From: a virus
Direction: 5' to 3' (one strand)
DNA: 59,906 nucleotides
Virus record (IMG/VR): IMGVR_UViG_3300006789_000024
Span: 1 to 59,906 of that record
The position numbers and the translations under genes were made by a program. The notes beneath the pieces are model-generated. The model saw only the letters and a program-made list of their open reading frames with translations, had not been told where the DNA came from and searched no databases. Of the stretch, positions 40,701 to 49,864 are shown in pieces. Each line of letters starts with the position of its first letter. Position 1 is the first letter of the stretch.

Positions 40701-43662
40701 AAATGGCGAGCTAGTTGACCAGCCTGGAACTGTAGTTAATGGTATTATGGTAGGTGGACCTGCAATATCTGATTTAGGGTCATATGGCAACGAAATATAT
40801 TATGACAAAGACGAACCTATAGACTTACATCTTGGTGGTCAAGCGAAATGGAATGTTAATACAACTATAAATAATTTTTTACATTGGGATGGTCTAATAG
40901 ACGATGCTTCAATATGGAATACACCATTAAGCGCGGCTAGAATTAAAGAATTATATAGTGGGGTCGAGCCAAGTAATACGCCTTCTCTTACTGATAATCC
41001 TATAGATGATATTACTTTATTTTATACAAACTATACAGACACTGATTTATCTACATTTTCTGAATTTGATATTCCAGTAGGATGTCCAATCGTACTTAGA
41101 GCTAATTCTTTATTAGATACATTTGATGATTGTAATTTTACATGGGAAGATGGAGAAGATGAAGGAGAACTTACAACATCATGGAATAAATGGTGGCATA
41201 GAAACGTATATGAAATTCAATGGAGGTTAATAGGACCTACGGTTAATGGAGTAAAATATGATAGAAGTTTTAGAGGAGATACAAATAGTTTTTATGAGAT
41301 AGCACTGACACTTCCATATATTGGTAAATATGATATTGAGCTTTCATTATATGATTTGTATAATGTTAGAAGTGTTAAATTTGAAAAAGAAGCAATTGAA
41401 GTAAAATCTAAAGAAATTGAAACATATGCAATTACCCAAATGCATGTTCCAAAAAGAGATTGGAATGAATATGTTCTATATTCATGGGAAGATTCAGCTA
41501 CAAATTGGGATACTGCCAATGAAAATGAAGAGAATCTTGAAGAATTTGAAGCTTCATATTATCTTACATTAGATAGAGCGAATTATGCAAATTCTGATGC
41601 TGATTGGAAAAAATCAACAATAGTTAGATATTCAGACGCAAGTCAGGCTAGTGGCTTTAACAGTACTCCTGGTCCATATGTTTGGGAAAACCTTACATCA
41701 CATAATTGGAATAGCGGAGCAACAATGTCTTGGAGCACAACATATGTTGGCGCTGATATAAACGCAGCATTCTCATTTGATATTGCAGATAATCAAAATG
41801 TAAATTTAACGTTAACTTGGTATGAAGGGATTAGTACAACTTTATCTACTGATACATACACAGCATCAATACAACCAACTGCAAATACAGATTTAACAAA
41901 TTGGGATTTAATAGCGGATGAATTAAATAATCTAAAAGGTAATACTATAGCAGACTATGGTCTAATGGCTACCACGGTTTCTATTAACAATGGTGTTGTT
42001 TCAGATTGTCCTACTCAAATTGCTTCTGCATCGGCGTCAGGAGATACTATATTATACGCAAAAAATGCAAGCAACTATCTAGCAACTGGTACTAATAATA
42101 TAACATATACAAATGCGGCTCCAGCTGTCGTAAATGCGACATGTACTGCGATAGTTAATTATACAGTACAGAATTTTATGGATTCTACAGATATAACTGC
42201 TAACGTAACAGCTCTAACATGTGCTGCTTATACTAAAGGTGCGTTTGGTACCGTAACTATAAGTGGTGCTATGACAAATTGGCCAAATGCGGGTGCCGTG
42301 TCTGTTACGGGCGGAGGAACTCTTAGATATAGTAGTAGAACATCAACACAGTTAACTGTTATTTCAGATAGTGGTATTACTATGACTAAAGATTCTCCTA
42401 ATAGTACTTTTGTTTCTGCACCATCTACTGGTGATACTACAATATATGTTGCTAACGCAGCTGATTGGATTCAAAATAGTACAAATACTATAACATATCA
42501 AACTAATGCGCCAGCTCCAGTAACGCTTTCACCAACAACAATAACAAACCATTCGACAACTGATTCTTCTGGTATTGTGACAGCTGTTTCTGTAGACGGT
42601 GCGTATAACACAACTGCCGCAGGTAATATAACTTTAACTGGAAATTTAACACAATGGCCAACTAAAGGAACTTTGGTAGTAGATGGAGAAAGTATTGTTT
42701 ACTCTGCAATAACAGGGCAGGTATTAACTGTTACTTCATGTACTACGGTTAATGCTGGTTCTCCTTATAATATTCCTGATACTACAGCTTGTACGAACGT
42801 AACAGGAATAGGATGGGAAGTAGACCTTGATATTCCTTTTCCTGCTGGCGCTACAAATAATGGTAATACTATTAAAGGAACTGTTTATGGCTGGGTTGCG
42901 GCTACAGCTTGTGTATCTGTAATGGGATATTACGAACTAACAGTTGGAGCTATTCCTGCAGCTACATTAGAAGCTGACCCACTTAATGGACAATCTCTTG
43001 GGTTTGCTAGTGGTGGAGCAACACTAACGTTAGCTGGAACATTAACTAATTGGCCTAACACGGGTTCTATAGTTGTTGATGGATATACTATTGAATATAA
43101 TGATATAGCTGGACAGGTACTTACTATAATGTCAGATAATGTCCTATGTTCACCAGTGGCAGATACTACATTTATTACTTCTGTTAAAGAAAAAGAATAT
43201 CCACAACTATCTAAATATACATACAATGCTGTAAAGGTTGATACAAATAACGATGGTATTTTAGATACATGTGATTGGATGCTGGCGACTGCCAATGGTG
43301 CAGATAAAATGCATGACTATGATACTATAACAATAGGTGCGGGTACTGGTGTTTTATTAAAACATAATAAATTTGAACCATGTAATCCAACATATGACAA
43401 TGCTAAAATAATAAAACAGCATGAGATACATAATATACTTAATCATTTTACTTTTTCATGTGATAATTCAGAAGTACCGGGTATTAAGAAACAGGAATGG
43501 ACATTGAAAAATAACTCAAAAAATATTAATGATATATACTATAATAATAGGTGGTTAACTTATGTGTTTGACGAAACTGGAGATTATACAGTAGGTTTGA
43601 AAATAACAGACGTTAATGGCAATGAAATTAAAACAACAAAAAACATATTAACAATAAAATAA
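37795..43662 (+). CDS. Giant baseplate protein with LamG domain and repeats
   Basis: 1955 residues. Residues 220-300 (DWNLINRKRRELLLEASNIK, FIGTYKALLNAIKYFGYENI) match the anchor region of large wedge proteins that follow gp6 in Bacteroidota phages, the place of T4 gp7. About 815-1060 form a LamG/concanavalin-like sugar-binding domain (SLSFDAKSDYVSVPF, then WFMLTCTFDGRYIKLYVNGE). Five related repeats of 45-70 residues lie around it, with the core Leu-Thr-x-Trp-Pro-x-x-Gly and then Val-Asp-Gly. Two PKD-like sheets are near 1140-1205 and at the end (DYTVGLKITDVNGNE). It probably anchors in the baseplate and displays carbohydrate-binding parts. Confidence 0.7.
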   Translation: MSRYSNLKFFDSNSDELNLNYDSITQAWDGIVYLPEVSVGLYETLTIYILEEVRGELGETKYIKPITPTTSLLNDTILVSFEGGYDTSIESNGVNNDISLYSTTTEIIKVNGEQIPELYIKHEESQNKTRNPQSIVTGTDPSGIFDTVLSLVPNEPIQINVSLRSELETYHKRNLVIHEVDASGNITHVIATIRIYGETVAEDERLEALISNIGMSLSPSDHFVFEDANLRESSPDWNLINRKRRELLLEASNIKPFIGTYKALLNAIKYFGYENITLKEYYLNINEQAENFGKLKAVAVPNQEIKGFLAAKSTLSGGLLPNSNLKKTSRFSLVYRLNNATGEYDKWDIPKVKEALLFSPDEILIKLYGLKDRLQLSYIPMHAKIVDICGEGDYFAQFNINTWNNQQNIYSVNEGVDVGYKLFPERPLFLEDLRKVSPLFTGINQDFTELTGIYDIDAGAQAWWKLGEGDNHPKAIDHIGNNIGILKDMAAGVDTIFAVDHVAGSEILYVEDASTWSDTHNITYDGAVIKPANLISWSEVDNSTLITAVTTSGAYNTTAAGNLTLSGNLADWPHKGSILVDGETIDYSGIIGQNLTVTSCTTVNTGSPYNIPSGTAITQSTVLYHPNSWVTNSGTCYYTHAGGVAGFGGTTVPPVHSSGSVLDGPTGVLWVHVPNGTANNDAIARSTPIGIYPKNAALTVTDYTPEISFTTTLNNGGVLGFADTECTLTSVTGLRNAGIITISGGTTIRYSGITGLKLTGCVSSITSGFILDGSATVSQRGFWEIATLRSKTQTSIVRGAKVSNTAFSNDSPHQTKSTKSLSFDAKSDYVSVPFVNKNIRPENALTLNVWVKHDSWLPSNTTSYNPNNAIQHIISCHTAPGGFKIYYEGGRIYASVTVRDDSASGYTNKMVGTSYNVFNATINGNQSTSGQNANVPVGGVALNYLGDAANNDWFMLTCTFDGRYIKLYVNGELVDQPGTVVNGIMVGGPAISDLGSYGNEIYYDKDEPIDLHLGGQAKWNVNTTINNFLHWDGLIDDASIWNTPLSAARIKELYSGVEPSNTPSLTDNPIDDITLFYTNYTDTDLSTFSEFDIPVGCPIVLRANSLLDTFDDCNFTWEDGEDEGELTTSWNKWWHRNVYEIQWRLIGPTVNGVKYDRSFRGDTNSFYEIALTLPYIGKYDIELSLYDLYNVRSVKFEKEAIEVKSKEIETYAITQMHVPKRDWNEYVLYSWEDSATNWDTANENEENLEEFEASYYLTLDRANYANSDADWKKSTIVRYSDASQASGFNSTPGPYVWENLTSHNWNSGATMSWSTTYVGADINAAFSFDIADNQNVNLTLTWYEGISTTLSTDTYTASIQPTANTDLTNWDLIADELNNLKGNTIADYGLMATTVSINNGVVSDCPTQIASASASGDTILYAKNASNYLATGTNNITYTNAAPAVVNATCTAIVNYTVQNFMDSTDITANVTALTCAAYTKGAFGTVTISGAMTNWPNAGAVSVTGGGTLRYSSRTSTQLTVISDSGITMTKDSPNSTFVSAPSTGDTTIYVANAADWIQNSTNTITYQTNAPAPVTLSPTTITNHSTTDSSGIVTAVSVDGAYNTTAAGNITLTGNLTQWPTKGTLVVDGESIVYSAITGQVLTVTSCTTVNAGSPYNIPDTTACTNVTGIGWEVDLDIPFPAGATNNGNTIKGTVYGWVAATACVSVMGYYELTVGAIPAATLEADPLNGQSLGFASGGATLTLAGTLTNWPNTGSIVVDGYTIEYNDIAGQVLTIMSDNVLCSPVADTTFITSVKEKEYPQLSKYTYNAVKVDTNNDGILDTCDWMLATANGADKMHDYDTITIGAGTGVLLKHNKFEPCNPTYDNAKIIKQHEIHNILNHFTFSCDNSEVPGIKKQEWTLKNNSKNINDIYYNNRWLTYVFDETGDYTVGLKITDVNGNEIKTTKNILTIK
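39430..39640 (+). repeat. Protein-coding repeat copy 1
   Basis: This stretch codes for GAYNTTAAGNLTLSGNLADW followed by a HKGSILVDGETIDYSG block. It closely matches 42575-42790 (GAYNTTAAGNITLTGNLTQW). Both end with SCTTVN-Thr/Ala-GSPYNIP. Confidence 0.75.
42575..42790 (+). repeat. Protein-coding repeat copy 4
   Basis: The second long copy of the repeat at 39430-39640. Shorter relatives lie at about 39950-40100, 42240-42375 and 43000-43140. The DNA has diverged, mostly at third positions. Confidence 0.7.
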
Positions 43663-43666
43663 AACT

Positions 43667-44224
43667 ATGGCGACAATTTACACTATACTAGGAACAGACA
43701 GTATTTCTTCATCAAGATTACACTTGAACAATAACTTTGATTCTATAAATACAGAGCTTACTGATCTGGGTTTGTTATTGAATACTGCTGCGCAGAATTT
43801 GACATTGACTGGAAATGTTAGTGCATATGATGGAACTTTTACAAATAATCTAAACGTTACTGCTACAACTACATTAGCAGGAGCCTTAAACGTTACTGGT
43901 AATGTTTCAACAAGTGGAGCAATACAACAAAGCGTAATTGGACCGGCAACTACATTACCAACAGTGAACGGAACCTTTAACCACTATTCTTATTTAATGA
44001 CAAACACGGGTAACCTTGCTCTTAACTTAGTTGATGGTTCTCAAGGACAAGAGATTATGATAGTTTCTGATAGTAATGCTGGAAACTGTGTAATTACTGA
44101 AGTATCTTCAAATTTAGCAGAATATACTACGATTACACTGGTTGCTTATGCTCACGTTACTTTAAGATTTATTAACAGTATCTGGTATGTTGTGGGTAGC
44201 TCTGCAAATACGGTATTAGCTTAA
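43667..44224 (+). CDS. Short fibre or baseplate protein (185 aa)
   Basis: 185 residues. The start (YTILGTDSISSSRLHLNNNF) is helical and resembles the anchor end of baseplate-attached proteins of related phages. A central Thr/Asn-rich repeat region follows (TGNVSAYDGTFTNNLNVTAT) and suggests a triple beta-helix. The end has alternating strands (EYTTITLVAYAHVTLRFINS) like a small knob. It is probably a short trimeric fibre or a collar between the giant wedge protein and the next gene. Confidence 0.55.
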   Translation: MATIYTILGTDSISSSRLHLNNNFDSINTELTDLGLLLNTAAQNLTLTGNVSAYDGTFTNNLNVTATTTLAGALNVTGNVSTSGAIQQSVIGPATTLPTVNGTFNHYSYLMTNTGNLALNLVDGSQGQEIMIVSDSNAGNCVITEVSSNLAEYTTITLVAYAHVTLRFINSIWYVVGSSANTVLA

Positions 44225-44250
44225 TAATAAAAATTAAATAAACTCTATAG

Positions 44251-46251
44251 ATGGCTACTCCACTAATTAGAACACCAAAAGACCAAGGAGGTACTATGTA
44301 CGCATTTGCAAGTGCTGCAAAGGACCTTACTAGGGCTTATTATAATCCAGACATAAACTTTGAATACTCAAAGTTTGCTTTGATTGATTTACCTGTCGTT
44401 GATTCACCGTCTGGTGCTGATAATTTCATACAATTTGAAAGACTTAGAAATTCTACAGTAGGTGGAGCAGGAGCAAGTTATTTGACAGCGAATGCAGACG
44501 CAAATGTAGATTGGGCGTTGACTTTTCAAAATTATGCATTAAATTTAGAAGATTACATATTATCTGATGATGATTATGATTCAGTGTTATTTGAGAGTGA
44601 TGCAGAAAAAATATTCTTCAAATACTTAAATCAAATTGGAGCATTTAGAACTCGTGCGGCGACATCACAAGAGGCTGTAAATAGTAGATTAGTTGAAGAA
44701 GATAATTCTTCTGCTGCTGGTACGGAATATAGTAGAGTTGTAAAATATTTAGGTAATATAGACGTATCAAATGATAAACAATACGGTGGAGAGGCATATA
44801 ACGAAATTTTTATAAACGTTCCTTCTGCTGTTGGATATACTCCTAATATTTTATTTAAGGAATCAAACTATAATACAACAGAAACTGACTATATACCACA
44901 AACTTTATTTATAAATGGTAGAACTAGTCAAATCCACCCTGACCCAAATTTAGATATGCAACCTATTGTCGATTATACTGATGCGACTGGTGGAAATGGT
45001 TCAGCAAATCCAAATGCAGCTGGGGTATATAATGTAGACCCAAACCAAGTGACGCATTGCGGTCTTGAGTGGGGTAACGAAGAGTATGCTAAAATTGTAA
45101 GCGACGCTGAACTTGATAATTTACAAGACTATGCAAAAAGAGGTGGAGATTTTAGGTTTAATGCTATATTAGTATACTATGACATATATTCTAAGTCTCA
45201 GCCAAGTAATAGAGCTACAAACTTATATGGTGTTATATTATTAGATAATTTTAAGGACGATCCTAATTCTACAGGATGGTATATTCCTGAGCTGACAAAG
45301 AATAAACCAAATGATATTACAGGATTAAATGGTAATTCTTTTGCTCTTAAGTTGAATGTTAAATTTAATTCATCATTAGATAATGTTGGTGTTGAAACAA
45401 ATATAAATGACTTTTCTACATTTTCAATGGATATATTCTTTGATACAACATCCTCACTTGAAAACGCTACAAAATTATTATTAGATGCTAACAAAAGATA
45501 TGCTGATGTTGCGGCTAGACTTGTAGACCTTGAAAATATAACTTTAACAAAAACAACATCTGAAGATTTAGAAACTAGAATACTTTCTTTAGAAACAAGC
45601 GTATCAAATGCTGTTCTAAATTATGCTGATTCTACATCAATACTTGATTTAATTACAAGCGCGAACGATAGAATTAACCAGTTAATATCTGGTGAAATAG
45701 ACGCAACAGTTCAAATCAATACTGATATTATTGTAGCTGGAGGAGATAGTGGTATTGCTATAACGAGGTCTGAAACTGACAATATAATTAAATTATCATC
45801 AAACAATGATGGTTATAATTTAAGTGGTAGTTATATTTTTGATAAAGCTGCACAAACACTTGATAGCGGTATAACATCTACTAATAAATTTCTTGGAGGT
45901 CTTGCAAGTACTAAGGGTGTTTGGTTAGGTCTTAGACCATTTAATAATATAATTAGAATTTACAATGATGGTACTCCGCTTTCAGATAATTTGAATATAT
46001 ACATAGACGATAGTAAATCAGGTTGGACCAAAGGACATGTTGTTAGAATTACATTCAGAGATAATATAGATATTCCTTCTGGGAAAACTATTAACATATT
46101 AATGGATAAACTGAATGGATGGGTAACGACAATAACAATACCAACAACTGAGCTAACGTTAAAAACCGGTACTTCAATATATAAACCATATATTGAAATA
46201 ATATGTACTGACCCGATTAACAAAACATTTGAAACCGACATTATTAGATAA
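44251..46251 (+). CDS. Large baseplate structural protein
   Basis: 666 residues. The start MATPLIRTPKDQGGTMYAFA and SKFALIDLPVVDSP are familiar from T4-like environmental phages. The first 380 residues look like a folded domain with FRFNAILVYYDIYSKS and YGVILLDNFKDD. Residues 404-480 form a coiled coil (LLLDANKRYADVAARLVDLE), and the rest is strand-rich, ending in KPYIEIICTDP. A T4 gp8-like place or a fibre base is possible. It is followed six bases later by the next large gene. Confidence 0.6.
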   Translation: MATPLIRTPKDQGGTMYAFASAAKDLTRAYYNPDINFEYSKFALIDLPVVDSPSGADNFIQFERLRNSTVGGAGASYLTANADANVDWALTFQNYALNLEDYILSDDDYDSVLFESDAEKIFFKYLNQIGAFRTRAATSQEAVNSRLVEEDNSSAAGTEYSRVVKYLGNIDVSNDKQYGGEAYNEIFINVPSAVGYTPNILFKESNYNTTETDYIPQTLFINGRTSQIHPDPNLDMQPIVDYTDATGGNGSANPNAAGVYNVDPNQVTHCGLEWGNEEYAKIVSDAELDNLQDYAKRGGDFRFNAILVYYDIYSKSQPSNRATNLYGVILLDNFKDDPNSTGWYIPELTKNKPNDITGLNGNSFALKLNVKFNSSLDNVGVETNINDFSTFSMDIFFDTTSSLENATKLLLDANKRYADVAARLVDLENITLTKTTSEDLETRILSLETSVSNAVLNYADSTSILDLITSANDRINQLISGEIDATVQINTDIIVAGGDSGIAITRSETDNIIKLSSNNDGYNLSGSYIFDKAAQTLDSGITSTNKFLGGLASTKGVWLGLRPFNNIIRIYNDGTPLSDNLNIYIDDSKSGWTKGHVVRITFRDNIDIPSGKTINILMDKLNGWVTTITIPTTELTLKTGTSIYKPYIEIICTDPINKTFETDIIR

Positions 46252-46256
46252 AAAAT

Positions 46257-49200
46257 ATGAGTACTAACAATTCAATATCACAGCTTTTAGAGCAATTCTT
46301 AGAATTAAATACAAACGCTTTAGAGACATTTGAGCGTATTAACGAGGCTATAACAACAGATAAAGAAACTGTTTCTATAACCTTGTATGACGGCAAAACT
46401 GATACAAAAACGCCTATTCAAATTCCAGCATTTGGGTATTTGAAAAGAGAGATTGAAAGATTAGATACTAATTATAAAGCACTTAGTGGAGTAGATGGAG
46501 GAAATGCAAATGTGAGGCTTAAAGATGGTTCTTTCAGAAGAATACATACTTCTAAAATTAAAGGCCCTTCAAAACCTATTAAAAGACTTTTAGCTCCAGT
46601 TGCGTTTAATACAAAGCTTAACGATTTCTTTGAGGATTTTCTTAATCCATTATTAACTATAGAACTAAATGTAGATGGGCAAATACCAGTAGAAACTGAA
46701 AGAGTATATGTTGAAAGATATTTATTTGATTCTAATGATAGTAATACTGCTGATAATTTTGATGAAAATTATAAAGGTAGAAGCGATATATCTCACACTA
46801 ATTTATTGTATAAAATAAAAGAAGATGGTGTCGTATATTCTTTAGATTCTAATATTATAGATATGCCAGTTAGGCAAATCCAATATACTGGAGATTTTGA
46901 TGTTGTCAATATAGTTAACACACAGAAGACCGTGGTTGTAGACAATTCTAATCTAACTAAATCTATCAAATTATTTACGTTAAATAAACTGAGTTATTCT
47001 GATACATCGAAAACAATGAAAGATACAGAAACTCTAAGAATTGGAGATTCTTTAGTTGTTAATAGCGAATCATATTCTACTCGATACCAAATTATAAGTA
47101 TTGATGGTGCTACTTCGCAAATCGAAGTTAAGTTAATTGAAGGGTTTGAGCCTATTAAAATAGGGTCTAACGCTGTAAAGATTTATAAGGAAATAGATAC
47201 TGGATTAAATGTAGATGTTAATGTTGGTTATAACGAAAGACAGGTTGTTTTTATTAAGCCAGTAGACCCTGTATCTAAAATACAGGCTGAGACATATTCA
47301 CCAGGGATAGGATTCTTTTCTAATGAACTTACAATGTTAAAGAAAGACGGTATAGAGACTACTCTTGCTAAATATTATAAAGATGAGGTTGCAGATTTTG
47401 GACAATTTATTAAAGCACTTAAGGTTGATTATATACCGCCTGCTGCGGTTGCATTAAAACCAAATCCGCCTAATTTAGATGTAGATAATTTTAAGGTAGT
47501 TCAAATAAATAAGCACTTAACAGATAATTCGACTACTAAAAAGATTATAAAATTAAAATCTGATAAAAAAGCAGCTGAACAATCTATTTCTAAATCTGAT
47601 GCCGCTATTAAAAGGAAAAGAACTTTCATTAATAGAAAGAAATTCAAATCAATTTCAGAGAAAAGAAGACATAGAGGAGAGCTTTCAGCGTTAATAAGTA
47701 AAAGAGTAGACCATTCTAAGATGTTTTCTTCTCTTGTTAGCGATATTAAAGCAACAGCAGAATCGACACAGGTAGCTACTGTAGCACCTAAATTCAGAAC
47801 TAGAGGTTTTTGGTCAGTACCAACGCCTAAAACTTTAGGAGATGAAGTTTCTCAAGATGTTGTTATGTTTATTTTAAGATATAGATACCTTTCTAATAAT
47901 GGAGCATCTTCTAATATAGAACAAATACAGTTTAATGATAGTGTAAACGATACGATAAAGACTGGTGCTTTTTCAAATTGGATTGAAATAGAAACATCAG
48001 TAAAGAAAAGAAGATTAAATGAAACTACAGGTAAATATGAATGGTATTTTGAAAATGAAGAAGACGGTTCAGCAGTAAACTTTAATTCATTAGACCTTCC
48101 TATATCTGTTGGTGAGTCAATTGAGGTAATGATTAAATCAGTTTCTGAAGCAGGTTATCCTGCAAACCCAGTAACCTCTGAATGGTCTGATTCTGTAAAG
48201 ATTGAATTTCCAGAAGAGTTTGTTGTCGATGCCGTTACTGGTTTAGTTAAAGATAATGAAAGAGATTCTATTAAGGTTGAAATTATGGATGACTTAGAAT
48301 CTAAAGGAATATATTCTCACGTAGATGATAGCACAGAGGATTATACACATACTGCAAATACAATTGCGTCTGGATTCTTAAGTCCTGAACAAACACCAAT
48401 ATCATTATTTGATAAATTAACTGAAATGGCACTTGAAATTGAGAGATTACAAGCATCTCTTGTACAAGCTATTGGAGAGTTAATGGTTAAAATTATCGAT
48501 GAGGCTGGTAATACAACAGTTGTAAACGCAAATTCAGTTGTTAAACTACATGGTGGATATTATACTCAAGAAGTTTCAGAAGCTATAAATTATAAAGGTG
48601 AAATCGTAACTAAAATATTTAAGATAGAAATTTCAAATACAAAAGCTACTCAATTAGAGCTATCTGCAATAATTAATGGTACTAGAACGTCTGAGGCATT
48701 TTCATCTACTAATACTACTTTCTTTGGTGGAGGAATAGGTAATACCGTAGGAAGTACAAGTGATTACTATAAAGATGAGGGTAGGTATGATTTAGTTCCA
48801 GTAGGTTATCAAAACGTAGCAGCATCAGATTTAGATACTGCCCAATTCTTTAATAAAATACCGAGCCAGTCATCCCAAACAATTGGACAATATATTTATT
48901 CTAGGTTTAAGAACCTTTCAGGAGATAAAGATTTATATGACTTAAACACTCAGGCTCTTAGTTTAACTGGGTTTGATAGTACTGAGAATGGGGTAGATTT
49001 ATTATATTATGCTTTAGCTGGACCGGCGACGTATACCCCACCAGATTGGAGTTTAATGGGTACCGCAACTGCAGCAAATGCAAATACGGGTACAGGAACT
49101 TCACATAGCGTTTGGGATGGAGTTGCAGCTACAACACCAACCGCGTCAACAAATCCTGATAATAATAGCTATGATACTCATATATTCCCACATACAGAAC

Positions 49201-49793
49201 ATCCTTTTGCTAAGTTTATGTCTATAGAGACATTAGTTTCAAATGGGTATATTGGTATACCAGAAACTGCTACTAGGAGAACTGGTACTGGAGGTAATGA
49301 ACAACAAACACCATTCAAAAGAGTTGCTTTTGCGATAAATAATACTAGTACTGCTTCATATAGAAGAGCTAATAAAGTTTCATTTGACTCTGGAGATAAA
49401 TATACTGTTGGTGGTAAATCATGTGGTTCATTTTTATATCTTTCACCGGTTGACAAATATGTATTAACAGTAGATGCTGATAATAAATTTGGTAAAAAGA
49501 GAATAAGTACAGGAGACGCAAACGCAATAACTATCGATCTAGTATGGCAATATAGAATGACTGATTATAATGGTACAGGTACTAATGGAAAGGGTAGACT
49601 TGGTGGTTTAATAGGAACTACACTAACAAACTTGACATACACTAAGGTTGTTGGGTTAGATATTCTTGCGCATGATGAAAGATTCAGTTTTGATGTTGAG
49701 GTAACGTCAACATACAAGCCAGTAGGAAATAAAATTTCTACAATACCATCTGCATCTTTACAAAATTTTAGTCCAACGACGTCTAGGGCGTAG
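46257..49793 (+). CDS. Very large tail/baseplate protein with Fn3-like domain
   Basis: 1178 residues. The start is helical (ISQLLEQFLELNTNALETFE). A highly basic helical stretch at about 430-500 (KKAAEQSISKSDAAIKRKRT) is followed by a fibronectin type III-like sheet at about 515-650 (VSQDVVMFILRYRYLSNNG, then PISVGESIEVMIKSVSEAGY). The C-terminal 350 residues are Thr/Gly-rich with a strand-rich end. It lies between two other giant structural genes. It may be a spacer between baseplate and receptor-binding fibres. Confidence 0.6.
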   Translation: MSTNNSISQLLEQFLELNTNALETFERINEAITTDKETVSITLYDGKTDTKTPIQIPAFGYLKREIERLDTNYKALSGVDGGNANVRLKDGSFRRIHTSKIKGPSKPIKRLLAPVAFNTKLNDFFEDFLNPLLTIELNVDGQIPVETERVYVERYLFDSNDSNTADNFDENYKGRSDISHTNLLYKIKEDGVVYSLDSNIIDMPVRQIQYTGDFDVVNIVNTQKTVVVDNSNLTKSIKLFTLNKLSYSDTSKTMKDTETLRIGDSLVVNSESYSTRYQIISIDGATSQIEVKLIEGFEPIKIGSNAVKIYKEIDTGLNVDVNVGYNERQVVFIKPVDPVSKIQAETYSPGIGFFSNELTMLKKDGIETTLAKYYKDEVADFGQFIKALKVDYIPPAAVALKPNPPNLDVDNFKVVQINKHLTDNSTTKKIIKLKSDKKAAEQSISKSDAAIKRKRTFINRKKFKSISEKRRHRGELSALISKRVDHSKMFSSLVSDIKATAESTQVATVAPKFRTRGFWSVPTPKTLGDEVSQDVVMFILRYRYLSNNGASSNIEQIQFNDSVNDTIKTGAFSNWIEIETSVKKRRLNETTGKYEWYFENEEDGSAVNFNSLDLPISVGESIEVMIKSVSEAGYPANPVTSEWSDSVKIEFPEEFVVDAVTGLVKDNERDSIKVEIMDDLESKGIYSHVDDSTEDYTHTANTIASGFLSPEQTPISLFDKLTEMALEIERLQASLVQAIGELMVKIIDEAGNTTVVNANSVVKLHGGYYTQEVSEAINYKGEIVTKIFKIEISNTKATQLELSAIINGTRTSEAFSSTNTTFFGGGIGNTVGSTSDYYKDEGRYDLVPVGYQNVAASDLDTAQFFNKIPSQSSQTIGQYIYSRFKNLSGDKDLYDLNTQALSLTGFDSTENGVDLLYYALAGPATYTPPDWSLMGTATAANANTGTGTSHSVWDGVAATTPTASTNPDNNSYDTHIFPHTEHPFAKFMSIETLVSNGYIGIPETATRRTGTGGNEQQTPFKRVAFAINNTSTASYRRANKVSFDSGDKYTVGGKSCGSFLYLSPVDKYVLTVDADNKFGKKRISTGDANAITIDLVWQYRMTDYNGTGTNGKGRLGGLIGTTLTNLTYTKVVGLDILAHDERFSFDVEVTSTYKPVGNKISTIPSASLQNFSPTTSRA

Positions 49794-49823
49794 TCAAACT
49801 TCTAGAATTGTAATCAATCTTAA

Positions 49824-49840
49824 TAGGATATATAGAGTAT
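49824..49840 (+). promoter_or_regulatory. GGATATATAGAGTATA promoter motif
   Basis: AGGATATATAGAGTATA about 25 bases before the ATG at 49865. It restarts transcription for the fibre genes. Confidence 0.45.
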
Positions 49841-49864
49841 AGCATATAAAAAGTTATACCTAAC

